Positions 8,061-15,261 of a stretch of 27,567 nt of DNA are shown one piece after another. The stretch is from UBA1672 sp964015995 (lineage in GTDB: Bacteria > Pseudomonadota > Alphaproteobacteria > Micavibrionales > Micavibrionaceae), in NCBI GenBank assembly GCA_964015995.1, contig CAXHFH010000018.1, positions 1 to 27,567 of the forward strand. Reading direction: 5' to 3'. A program made the position numbers and the translations under genes. Position 1 is the first letter of the stretch. Each line of letters begins with the position of its first letter. Under the pieces are notes generated by a model that saw only the letters and a program-made list of their open reading frames with translations, was not told where the DNA came from and did no database searches.

Positions 8061-9890
8061 ATGTGCGGTATATTTGGTATCATCGGAGAGCAGGAAGTTG
8101 CGCCTCTTTTATTTGAAGGGCTGAAACGTCTTGAATATCGTGGCTACGACTCTGCGGGGATTGCGAGTCTGTCTAACGGGCATATAGATCGCCGCCGCGC
8201 GGAAGGTAAGCTCACTAACTTGGCCGAAAAATTGGAATCCGAACCATTGGCCGGAACGGTTGGTATTGGTCACACGCGCTGGGCGACGCACGGTTTGCCC
8301 AATGAGCGCAATGCCCACCCCCATGCGAATGAAAAAGTTGCGGTTGTGCATAATGGCATTATTGAGAATTATGCTGCGCTCAAAGCGGAGATGATCGAGC
8401 AGGGCGTGATCTTCGAAACCGAAACAGACACCGAAGTTATTGTGCACCTTGTTTCGCACTATATGGGCAACGGAGAGGATGTTGTCGCCGCAGCAAATGC
8501 AACAATGGATAGGCTAGAAGGGGCGTATGCTCTTGTTATGATTTTCGCAGGCCATCATGATTTGATGGTTGGCTGTCGTCATGGTACGCCTTTGGCTGTT
8601 GGTTATGGGGATGGGGAGATGTTCATGGCCTCAGATTCCTATGCACTTGCACCCTTAACGAAGAAAATCTGTTTTCTGGAAGATGGTGATCGTGTCACCG
8701 TCACTCGTGAAAAAGTCGATATCTATGATAAAGATCTAAAACCGATAGAGCGCAGCATTCGCATTACTGAACAATCCGGCGCGTCCATTGGTAAGGGCGA
8801 ATATGAACATTTCATGCTCAAGGAAATATACGAACAACCTGCCGTGATTGGTGAAACACTCAACGCTTATGTTAATGCGGGCACAGGTAAAATCAGCATT
8901 CCTGATGACGTTTTGGACGCCATTACAAACGCGCCACGTATCACTTTGATTGCCTGCGGTACGGCTTACTACGCGTGTATGGTGGCGAAATACTGGTTTG
9001 AACAAATCGCGCGTATTCCTTGTGAAATTGATGTCGCGAGTGAGTTTCGTTACCGTGAAGCGCCGATGCCTGAAGGCGGCGTGGCGATGTTTATCTCTCA
9101 ATCCGGTGAAACGCTCGATACGTTAGAAGCTCTGCGTTATTGCAAAAGCCAAAATCAGACGATTATTTCTATTATCAACACCATCGAAAGCACGATTGAG
9201 CGCGAATCTGACCATGTGCTGCATACACTGGCAGGGCCGGAAATCGGTGTGGCGTCGACCAAGGCTTTTACAACGCAGCTTACGACATTGGCCTGTATTG
9301 CACTGGCGGCGGCGCGCAGCAAAGGCTCTATTGATGAAGAAAAAGAACATGAGATGGCGGATGCTTTGCGCCATGTTCCAACGATTGCTGCGGATATATT
9401 GCAGCATGATGAGGCCATTCATGCCATTGCCAAAGATGTAGAGAAAGCGCAGGACGTTCTTTATTTGGGGCGTGGAAGTTTATACCCGATTGCGCTAGAG
9501 GGTGCACTCAAGCTTAAGGAAATTTCCTATATCCATGCCGAAGGGTATGCGAGCGGGGAGATGAAACACGGCCCGATTGCGTTGATCGACGATAGTGTAC
9601 CTGTCGTTGTTGTTGCGCCTGAAAATGATCCTTTATTTGAAAAAAACGCATCGAATATCGCCGAGACAGTGGCGCGCGGTGGCAAGGTGTTCTTGATTTC
9701 CGACATGAAGGGTGCGCATGAGTTGAAAGAGCATTCTACATGGAGCGTGTCCATGGGCGCGGTGCACCCGTTTGTTGCACCAATTTTATACTCAATTCCT
9801 GTGCAGCTTCTGGCGTATCATGTGGCCGTTTTAAAAGGCACAGATGTTGACCAGCCGCGTAATCTTGCTAAGTCAGTGACCGTAGAGTAG
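8061..9890 (+). CDS. glmS: Glutamine-fructose-6-phosphate aminotransferase GlmS
   Basis: GlmS makes glucosamine-6-phosphate from fructose-6-phosphate and glutamine, the entry step to UDP-GlcNAc. At 609 residues it equals the E. coli enzyme in length. After Met1 removal, Cys2 (MCGIFGIIG) is the glutaminase nucleophile. The class II amidotransferase domain spans about 2-220 (EYRGYDSAGIA, GHTRWATHG). Two SIS sugar-isomerase domains follow: about 285-420 (ACGTAYYACMVAKYW, FISQSGETLDTL, GVASTKAFTTQ) and about 455-600 (YLGRGSLYPIALEGALKLKE, HAEGYASGEMKHGP). The C-terminus NLAKSVTVE is the conserved family tail. AAGGA lies about 10 bases before the ATG. It acts just upstream of GlmU in the pathway, although GlmM is not in this window. 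Confidence 0.98.
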   Translation: MCGIFGIIGEQEVAPLLFEGLKRLEYRGYDSAGIASLSNGHIDRRRAEGKLTNLAEKLESEPLAGTVGIGHTRWATHGLPNERNAHPHANEKVAVVHNGIIENYAALKAEMIEQGVIFETETDTEVIVHLVSHYMGNGEDVVAAANATMDRLEGAYALVMIFAGHHDLMVGCRHGTPLAVGYGDGEMFMASDSYALAPLTKKICFLEDGDRVTVTREKVDIYDKDLKPIERSIRITEQSGASIGKGEYEHFMLKEIYEQPAVIGETLNAYVNAGTGKISIPDDVLDAITNAPRITLIACGTAYYACMVAKYWFEQIARIPCEIDVASEFRYREAPMPEGGVAMFISQSGETLDTLEALRYCKSQNQTIISIINTIESTIERESDHVLHTLAGPEIGVASTKAFTTQLTTLACIALAAARSKGSIDEEKEHEMADALRHVPTIAADILQHDEAIHAIAKDVEKAQDVLYLGRGSLYPIALEGALKLKEISYIHAEGYASGEMKHGPIALIDDSVPVVVVAPENDPLFEKNASNIAETVARGGKVFLISDMKGAHELKEHSTWSVSMGAVHPFVAPILYSIPVQLLAYHVAVLKGTDVDQPRNLAKSVTVE

Positions 9891-9897
9891 TTCTGGA

Positions 9898-9925
9898 TTG
9901 AAAACCCTTATCAATTCTCTATGAT
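9898..9925 (+). promoter_or_regulatory. Candidate purT promoter
   Basis: TTGAAA (9898-9903), 16 bases, then TATGAT (9920-9925), lies 30 bases before the purT ATG. The hexamers and spacing are identical to the candidate glmS promoter, while the spacers differ. Confidence 0.5.
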
Positions 9926-9954
9926 GCATCCATTAACATAAAGAAAGTGGATTC

Positions 9955-11139
9955 ATGACAAACATTGGTACGCCTTTTTCATCTACATCTAAGAAGGTTT
10001 TATTGTGCGGTTCGGGTGAGTTGGGTAAGGAAGTTGTCATAGAATTACAGCGTTTGGGCGTAGAAGTTATCGCCTGTGATTCATATGAAAATGCGCCCGC
10101 CATGCAGGTTGCAGATCGTTCGCATGTATTTTCAATGCTTGATGGAAATCGTTTGCGCGAGGTTATAGAGCAAGAAAAGCCAGACTTTATCGTGCCAGAG
10201 GTTGAGGCGATTGCAACTGACACGTTGGTAGAATTAGAAGAAGAAGGCTTTACGGTCGTACCATCGGCGAAGGCCGCGCAATTGACTATGAACCGTGAAG
10301 GTATTCGGTGTCTGGCAGCCGAGGATCTGAAATTACTGACATCTCCATATCGTTTTGCTGATAATTATGATGATTTTAAATCAGCGGTAGATGAAATTGG
10401 TTTGCCGTGTATTGTCAAACCGATTATGAGTTCTTCGGGTAAGGGCCAGAGCACTATTCATTCTATCGAAGATGTTGATAGTGCTTGGAGCTATGCTCAA
10501 GATGGTGGTCGTGCAGGAGCAGGAAAAGTCATTATTGAGGGCTTCGTTGATTTTGACTATGAGATTACCTTGCTGACTTTGCGCCATAAGAACGGAACAA
10601 GTTTTTGCGAACCGATTGGCCATAGGCAAGAAGGCGGAGATTACCAAGAATCTTGGCAACCTCAGCCGATGAACGATTTGGCGCTTAAAGCTGCGCAAGA
10701 GATGGCGAAAGCGGTAACAGATGCGCTTGGTGGGCGCGGTATTTTTGGAGTTGAGCTGTTCATTAAGGGGGATACGGTGTATTTCAGTGAAGTATCACCC
10801 CGTCCGCATGATACGGGTATGGTGACGATGATATCTCAGGATTTATCTGAATTTGCATTGCACGCGCGCGCTTTTCTGGGGTTACCTATCCCAGACATTG
10901 CCTTTCATGGCCCGTCTGCATCTGCGGTTATTTTGGTCGAGGGCACCTCAAAGCAGGTTAATTTCGAAAATTTGAGTGAGGCGCTTTCTGTCCGTGATAC
11001 GGATATACGTTTGTTTGGTAAACCTGAAGTATCCGGTCAACGGCGTATGGGCGTAGCATTGGCACGTGGTTTATCTATCGAAGAAGCAAAAACCAAAGCG
11101 TTGGCGGTTGTCGGTAAAGTAAGTGTGGATTTGGGGTAA
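9955..11139 (+). CDS. purT: Formate-dependent GAR transformylase PurT
   Basis: PurT uses ATP and formate to formylate glycinamide ribonucleotide, the folate-independent version of purine step three. The 394-residue length is typical. The N-terminal preATP-grasp domain has LLCGSGELGKEVVIELQRLG and IVPEVEAIAT. The ATP-grasp region (about 110-310) has CIVKPIMSSSGKGQS, the IIEGFVDFDYEITLL block, and the magnesium/substrate segment FGVELFIKGDTVYFSEVSPR. The C-terminal domain ends with GQRRMGVALARG. It has its own candidate promoter and stands alone between glmS and a sugar-nucleotide epimerase. Confidence 0.96.
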   Translation: MTNIGTPFSSTSKKVLLCGSGELGKEVVIELQRLGVEVIACDSYENAPAMQVADRSHVFSMLDGNRLREVIEQEKPDFIVPEVEAIATDTLVELEEEGFTVVPSAKAAQLTMNREGIRCLAAEDLKLLTSPYRFADNYDDFKSAVDEIGLPCIVKPIMSSSGKGQSTIHSIEDVDSAWSYAQDGGRAGAGKVIIEGFVDFDYEITLLTLRHKNGTSFCEPIGHRQEGGDYQESWQPQPMNDLALKAAQEMAKAVTDALGGRGIFGVELFIKGDTVYFSEVSPRPHDTGMVTMISQDLSEFALHARAFLGLPIPDIAFHGPSASAVILVEGTSKQVNFENLSEALSVRDTDIRLFGKPEVSGQRRMGVALARGLSIEEAKTKALAVVGKVSVDLG

Positions 11140-11163
11140 ATACTGGATTAGCCTGATTTTATC

Positions 11164-11173
11164 CGTTATAACG
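11164..11173. promoter_or_regulatory. CGTTATAACG palindrome upstream of epimerase
   Basis: A perfect 10-base palindrome lies 35 bases before the epimerase ATG, followed within 10 bases by a partial repeat CGTTAT. Its TATAAC could also act as a -10 box, with a weak TGGATT 17 bases upstream. A regulator site overlapping the promoter is possible but unproven. Confidence 0.25.
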
Positions 11174-11208
11174 CAAATCGTTATTTTACTGTTTATTGAA
11201 AGAAAAAT

Positions 11209-12195
11209 ATGTCAGATCCAATATTAGTGACAGGGGCGGCGGGTTTTATCGGTTTTCATACGGCTGTGCGTTTATTACAGGCTGGTGAAAACGTTGTTGG
11301 TATTGATAACCTTAATGATTATTACGAAGTATCTCTTAAAGAGGCGCGCCTTAAAGAGCTTGATAATTTCAAAAATTTTGAATTTGTCAAAGAAGACTTG
11401 GCCAATCGCGAGGGCTCGGAAAAGCTCTGGGCTGAAAAAGGGCCGTTTAAACGAGTCATTCATTTGGCTGCGCAGGCAGGTGTACGTTATTCCTTAGAAA
11501 ACCCGCATACTTATATCCAAAGCAATGTTGTCGGGCATGTGAATATTCTGGAATTGTGCCGTCATACAAAAGGGTTCACGCATTTGGTCTATGCCAGTTC
11601 ATCGTCTGTTTACGGAAAAAACCAAAAATTACCGTACGCAGTCGAAGATCGTGTTGATCAACCAATCTCTCTCTATGCTGCGACCAAGCGCAGTGGGGAG
11701 TTGATGAGTTATACATACAGTCATTTATACGGAATTCCGCAAACTGGATTACGCTTTTTTACGGTTTATGGGCCCTGGGGTAGGCCGGATATGTCACCGA
11801 TTATTTTCACGAAGGCCATTTTGGCGGGTGAAAAAGTGCCTGTGTTTAATAACGGTAATATGATGCGCGATTTTACCTATATTGATGATATCGTTTCCGG
11901 CGTTTTGGGTGTGGTTGAAACACCGCCTGTTAAAGATGATGAAAACATTCCGCACCGCGTTTTGAATATTGGTAATAATAATGCCGAGAAGCTCATGGAC
12001 TTTATTGGTACCATCGAAAAAGCTTTGGACAAAAAGGCGGATATCGATTTTCAGCCTATGCAGCCGGGTGACGTAAAAGAAACTTTTGCTGATATCGATG
12101 AAACGAACCGCTTAACCGGTTACAAACCGACAACGTCAATTGCAGAGGGCGTTCCAAAATTTGTTGATTGGTATAAGTCGTATTACGACGTATAG
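11209..12195 (+). CDS. UDP-glucuronate 4-epimerase-like NAD-dependent epimerase
   Basis: An extended SDR of 328 residues. The N-terminal NAD site is GAAGFIGFH (9-17), the family landmark GIDNLNDYYEVSLK follows at 31-44, then HLAAQAGVRYSLENP (85-99) and the active-site SSSS (130-133) with Tyr156 and Lys160 in LYAATK. The DNLNDYYEVSLKEARL and RFFTVYGPWGRPDM blocks are characteristic of UDP-glucuronate 4-epimerases, which make UDP-galacturonate for LPS or capsule. Substrate is assigned by motif only; other UDP-sugar 4-epimerases are the alternative. It begins a + strand group with the SDR gene 9 bases downstream. Confidence 0.85.
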   Translation: MSDPILVTGAAGFIGFHTAVRLLQAGENVVGIDNLNDYYEVSLKEARLKELDNFKNFEFVKEDLANREGSEKLWAEKGPFKRVIHLAAQAGVRYSLENPHTYIQSNVVGHVNILELCRHTKGFTHLVYASSSSVYGKNQKLPYAVEDRVDQPISLYAATKRSGELMSYTYSHLYGIPQTGLRFFTVYGPWGRPDMSPIIFTKAILAGEKVPVFNNGNMMRDFTYIDDIVSGVLGVVETPPVKDDENIPHRVLNIGNNNAEKLMDFIGTIEKALDKKADIDFQPMQPGDVKETFADIDETNRLTGYKPTTSIAEGVPKFVDWYKSYYDV

Positions 12196-12204
12196 AAAAT
12201 TATT

Positions 12205-12978
12205 ATGAATGATTTCCAAGATAAGAATATCTGGATTATCGGGTGCAGTAGCGGCATAGGTTATGCCCTTGCCAAGGAATTATCGGGGCGTGGTGCAAAA
12301 TTAATCTTATCGGCACGTCGGAAGGATAAGCTTGAGATTCTTAATGCAGAATTAGGTGGCACACATCTTATGTGTCCTGTTGATGTCGGTGATTATGAGT
12401 CTGTTTGTCATGCAGTTAGCACTATAAAGGAAACACAACCTAAACTGGACAGTGTGCTTTTTCTTGCAGCGACATTTTCACCGCATGACGGGCAGAAGAA
12501 GGACATTTCGACAATACATGAAATGCTGAATGTGAATCTTGGCGGTGCGTTCAATATACTTGATGTTGTTCTGCCAATATATGAAGAACAGGGTTTTGGC
12601 CAGATATTGCTATGTGGCTCTGTTGCGGGATTTCGAGGTTTACCAACAGGACAGCCTTATTGCGCGGGTAAGGCGGCGATCATTAATCTGGCGGAAAGTC
12701 TGAAGATGGATTTAGAAGACAAAAATATTGATGTAAAGGTCATCAATCCGGGCTTTGTTAAAACGCCTATTACTGATAAAAACGACTTCCCTATGCCGAT
12801 GATGATAGAAGCTGATGAGGCAGCAAAGGCGATAGCTAAAGGCATGCAATCACGTAGTTTTGAAATCCATTTCCCTAAAAAATTCACCTATCTGATGAAA
12901 TTGTTGCACATTTTACCTGCGCCGATTTATTTTTGGGTAATGCGTAGGGTTCGCAATCATGCTCTTAAATCAATGTAA
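12205..12978 (+). CDS. Short-chain dehydrogenase/reductase
   Basis: A classical SDR of 257 residues. It shows the cofactor motif GCSSGIG (13-19), the RRKDKL segment after strand two that suggests NADP preference, LAA in place of the NNAG motif (87-89), catalytic Ser139, Tyr152 and Lys156 (YCAGK), and INPGFVKTPIT, the usual PG block. A C-terminal extension with a hydrophobic stretch (LMKLLHILPAPIYFWVMRR) could associate with the membrane. The substrate is unknown. It lies 9 bases after the epimerase and 17 bases before the radical SAM gene, so the three are probably one transcript; a role in modifying a sugar or lipid product is inferred only from that. Confidence 0.85.
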   Translation: MNDFQDKNIWIIGCSSGIGYALAKELSGRGAKLILSARRKDKLEILNAELGGTHLMCPVDVGDYESVCHAVSTIKETQPKLDSVLFLAATFSPHDGQKKDISTIHEMLNVNLGGAFNILDVVLPIYEEQGFGQILLCGSVAGFRGLPTGQPYCAGKAAIINLAESLKMDLEDKNIDVKVINPGFVKTPITDKNDFPMPMMIEADEAAKAIAKGMQSRSFEIHFPKKFTYLMKLLHILPAPIYFWVMRRVRNHALKSM

Positions 12979-12995
12979 CATTTTGTCTTTTTGTG

Positions 12996-13949
12996 ATGAA
13001 TAAAACTTATATGAGTTCCGCGCGCAGTATATCCAAATTTTCTGACCCCAAAATAACAGCCAAAGGTGCGGAGCGCGCTTGGGTGGATTTAACTGCGCTT
13101 AAGACGTTGTGGTTTAATACGGGTACGCTTTGTAATTTGGCGTGTGAGAATTGCTACATTGAATCCACTCCCAAGAATGACAGCCTTGTGTATTTGAGCA
13201 TCTCCGAGGTTGTAGAGTATCTCGATGAGATAAAAAGTGAGGGCTTTCCAACAGAGGAAATCGGTATTACGGGCGGCGAGCCTTTTATGAACCCTGATAT
13301 CATTTCGATCATGGAAGAATGTTTGAAGCGCGGGTTTAAGATTCTGGTGCTTACAAACGCCATGCGTCCGATGATGAAATGTGAAAATGATCTTTTACGG
13401 CTGAATAGGGTTTACGGCAATCAAATGACGGTCCGTGTTTCAGTTGATCATTTTAAAAAGGAAATGCATGAAGAAGAACGCGGCCCGAGATCGTGGGTGC
13501 CTATGATGAAGGGGTTAGTTTGGCTGTCGGAGAATAACTTTAATATTGATATCGCAGGTCGTACGCGTTGGGGAGAAGATGAGGTAGAATTACGTGATGG
13601 GTTTTTGGCCTTTTTTAAGGAGCACAATATTAGTATTGATGCCCATGACAAAAAACAACTCATCCTATTTCCCGAAATGGATGAAAATGCGGAAGTACCG
13701 GAAATTACGACAGAATGTTGGGGCATTTTAGGTGTATCACCAGAGGATATGATGTGCAGTTCATCGCGTATGGTGGTTAAGCGTAAGGAAGATGATAAAC
13801 CGTCAGTGATGGCCTGTACGCTTCTAGCTTATGATCAGCAATTCAATATGGGGCAGACGTTGAAAGAAGCGTCTAAATCAGTTTCCCTTAACCACCCGCA
13901 TTGCGCAAAGTTCTGTGTGCTTGGCGGCGGGGCGTGTAGCGTTAGTTAA
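12996..13949 (+). CDS. Radical SAM protein with C-terminal Cys cluster
   Basis: A radical SAM enzyme of 317 residues. The [4Fe-4S]/SAM motif CNLACENC (Cys46, 50, 53) is followed by the GITGGEPFMNP SAM-contact motif. The second half has further cysteines (TECWG, MMCSSS, VMACTLL) and ends in CAKFCVLGGGAC, suggesting an auxiliary cluster like the SPASM/Twitch proteins. The reaction is unknown. It lacks the CNQxCxHCHV style of ArsS as I remember it. The ATG at 12996 is preferred to the GTG at 12993. Its last 8 bases overlap the end of the convergent TIGR04282-like gene. I infer that it belongs functionally with that minus-strand cluster. Confidence 0.85.
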   Translation: MNKTYMSSARSISKFSDPKITAKGAERAWVDLTALKTLWFNTGTLCNLACENCYIESTPKNDSLVYLSISEVVEYLDEIKSEGFPTEEIGITGGEPFMNPDIISIMEECLKRGFKILVLTNAMRPMMKCENDLLRLNRVYGNQMTVRVSVDHFKKEMHEEERGPRSWVPMMKGLVWLSENNFNIDIAGRTRWGEDEVELRDGFLAFFKEHNISIDAHDKKQLILFPEMDENAEVPEITTECWGILGVSPEDMMCSSSRMVVKRKEDDKPSVMACTLLAYDQQFNMGQTLKEASKSVSLNHPHCAKFCVLGGGACSVS

Positions 13950-14586
13950 AGCCGTTTTCGGTGATCCAGTCCACGATTTTTCTTTGTTGATCGCTCATCT
14001 TTGCCGGCATTTCACTTTTGAGGTAACGCAAGTCCGCCCGTCTGTCTATATCGCTGAACATCTGTAAATGTGCAGGAACGGAAGGGAGGCGTTCAACGAG
14101 CTTCGCACGCGTTTCCTCAGTACTCCATGGTACGCTTGTCCAGATATTGCGTTCAACGGGTTTGCGGCCGCCGAAAAGGTAATATCCGCCATCATGCGCA
14201 GGACCGATCACAAAATCATTGTTATTAAGGGCATCGTTAGCCTCTTGAAAGATATAGGGGCAAAGTTGAGGCGCATCTGCACAGGACAGAAAGACGCGTT
14301 CATAGGTATTTAGGAGCGTTTTGTATATATGATCTTGTCGTTCACCGAGGCCGCCTTCGCCTGTATGTATGGTTTTAAAATCAGACCAGAGTGGGGCATC
14401 GCACCCCTCTTTTTCCGCCACCGCCCAGATGATATCGGCATCAATTTTCTTTGCTGTTTCTTTGATCGCATCTAAGCACAGCATGAAAAATTCTACCGCC
14501 TTTTCCTCACCGATAGATTGTGCAAGGCGCGTTTTAACGGGCGATAGAGATGGCGTTTTTACAAAAATGGCGAGAGCAATGCTCAT
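13942..14586 (-). CDS. TIGR04282/DUF2064-family glycosyltransferase-like protein
   Basis: A 214-residue protein with the DUF2064 pattern: opening LAIFVKTPSLSPVKTRLAQ, central FLSCADAPQLCP and GPAHDGGYYLFGGRK, which resemble nucleotide-sugar pyrophosphorylase or GT-A folds. The family is commonly labelled 'arsenosugar biosynthesis glycosyltransferase', but activity here is not established. I chose the ATG at 14586 because it gives a 4-base ATGA overlap with the upstream TIGR04283-like gene; an upstream start at 14610 would deepen the overlap. It is the last gene of the operon starting at the TVP38 gene, and its 3' end overlaps the radical SAM gene by 8 bases. Confidence 0.85.
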   Translation of the reverse strand: MSIALAIFVKTPSLSPVKTRLAQSIGEEKAVEFFMLCLDAIKETAKKIDADIIWAVAEKEGCDAPLWSDFKTIHTGEGGLGERQDHIYKTLLNTYERVFLSCADAPQLCPYIFQEANDALNNNDFVIGPAHDGGYYLFGGRKPVERNIWTSVPWSTEETRAKLVERLPSVPAHLQMFSDIDRRADLRYLKSEMPAKMSDQQRKIVDWITENGFN

Positions 14587-15191
14587 GATATACCCCGAAA
14601 TAATTTCCATGCTTGCGGGATGGATATTTTAATCCAGATCCACTGATAAAGCACGGTGAGTTTCAACCATCCGCGTTTTTTATATTTACGGGCGCTTGTG
14701 GTGATGGTGGCGGGGATACGGTTTGGTTGAATGCCCAACCTGCGAGCTTTCCACAAGAACAGGAGATCTTCCGCGATTGAACAATCTTCAGGGAAGCCGC
14801 CTATCTTGTCGAAGTTGGTTTTGGAAAGGCAAAACCCTTGATCACCGAAAGGAATACCTAAAAACCGTGAGCGCATATTTGCCCCTAACGCATTTATGCT
14901 AGGCAAGCCACCACCGTCAAAGGCGAGATCAAAATAATGTAGGTTATTTGGGTTTTTGCTCAGTGACTGTTCAAGTTTCACTAACGCATCTTGGTCAAGA
15001 CGGCTATCTGCATGGAGAAACCACAGGAAATCGTTGGCGGTCTTAAGTGCACCTGCATTCATGCTTTTGGCACGAGAATATCCTGATGAACAAATAATCT
15101 CTGTTTGCACGTTTTTTAAATCATCCAACAATTTGCTTTGTTCTGTTTCGGCTGGCGCGAGTGGAATGATGATGCTGACATTTTCAAGCAT
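14583..15191 (-). CDS. TIGR04283-family GT2-like glycosyltransferase
   Basis: A 202-residue GT-A/GT2-like protein. It opens VSIIIPLAPAE, carries SGYSRAKSMNAGA (family GRAxQMNxGA) and FLWFLHADSRL, where the Asp of HADS is the likely metal/nucleotide ligand, then FGDQGFCLSK and IAEDLLFLWKARRLG. The C-terminal YKKRGWLK and tail agree with the family. Like its neighbour it is often annotated as an arsenosugar biosynthesis glycosyltransferase; donor and acceptor are unknown. Its ATG overlaps the stop of a 17-codon mini-ORF as TGATG, and its own stop overlaps the next start as ATGA, so translation of this group looks tightly coupled. Confidence 0.85.
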   Translation of the reverse strand: MLENVSIIIPLAPAETEQSKLLDDLKNVQTEIICSSGYSRAKSMNAGALKTANDFLWFLHADSRLDQDALVKLEQSLSKNPNNLHYFDLAFDGGGLPSINALGANMRSRFLGIPFGDQGFCLSKTNFDKIGGFPEDCSIAEDLLFLWKARRLGIQPNRIPATITTSARKYKKRGWLKLTVLYQWIWIKISIPQAWKLFRGIS

Positions 15192-15244
15192 CAGAGAATC
15201 CTGCCGTGATAATCCTTAATTTTGTCTTCTATCTTGGCGTTCAT
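15191..15244 (-). CDS. 17-codon mini-ORF, possible methyltransferase remnant or leader
   Basis: A minus-strand ORF of 17 codons (MNAKIEDKIKDYHGRIL). It has AAAAGGA 8 bases before its ATG, and its TGA overlaps the next ATG as TGATG. Both signs suggest real translation. The DYHGRIL end resembles the DYYGKxL start I recall in ArsM-type methyltransferases of related clusters, so it may be the 5' remnant of a deleted gene. A coupling leader peptide is the alternative. It is too short for a firm homology claim. Confidence 0.35.
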   Translation of the reverse strand: MNAKIEDKIKDYHGRIL

Positions 15245-15261
15245 CTATGTGTTCCTTTTAT

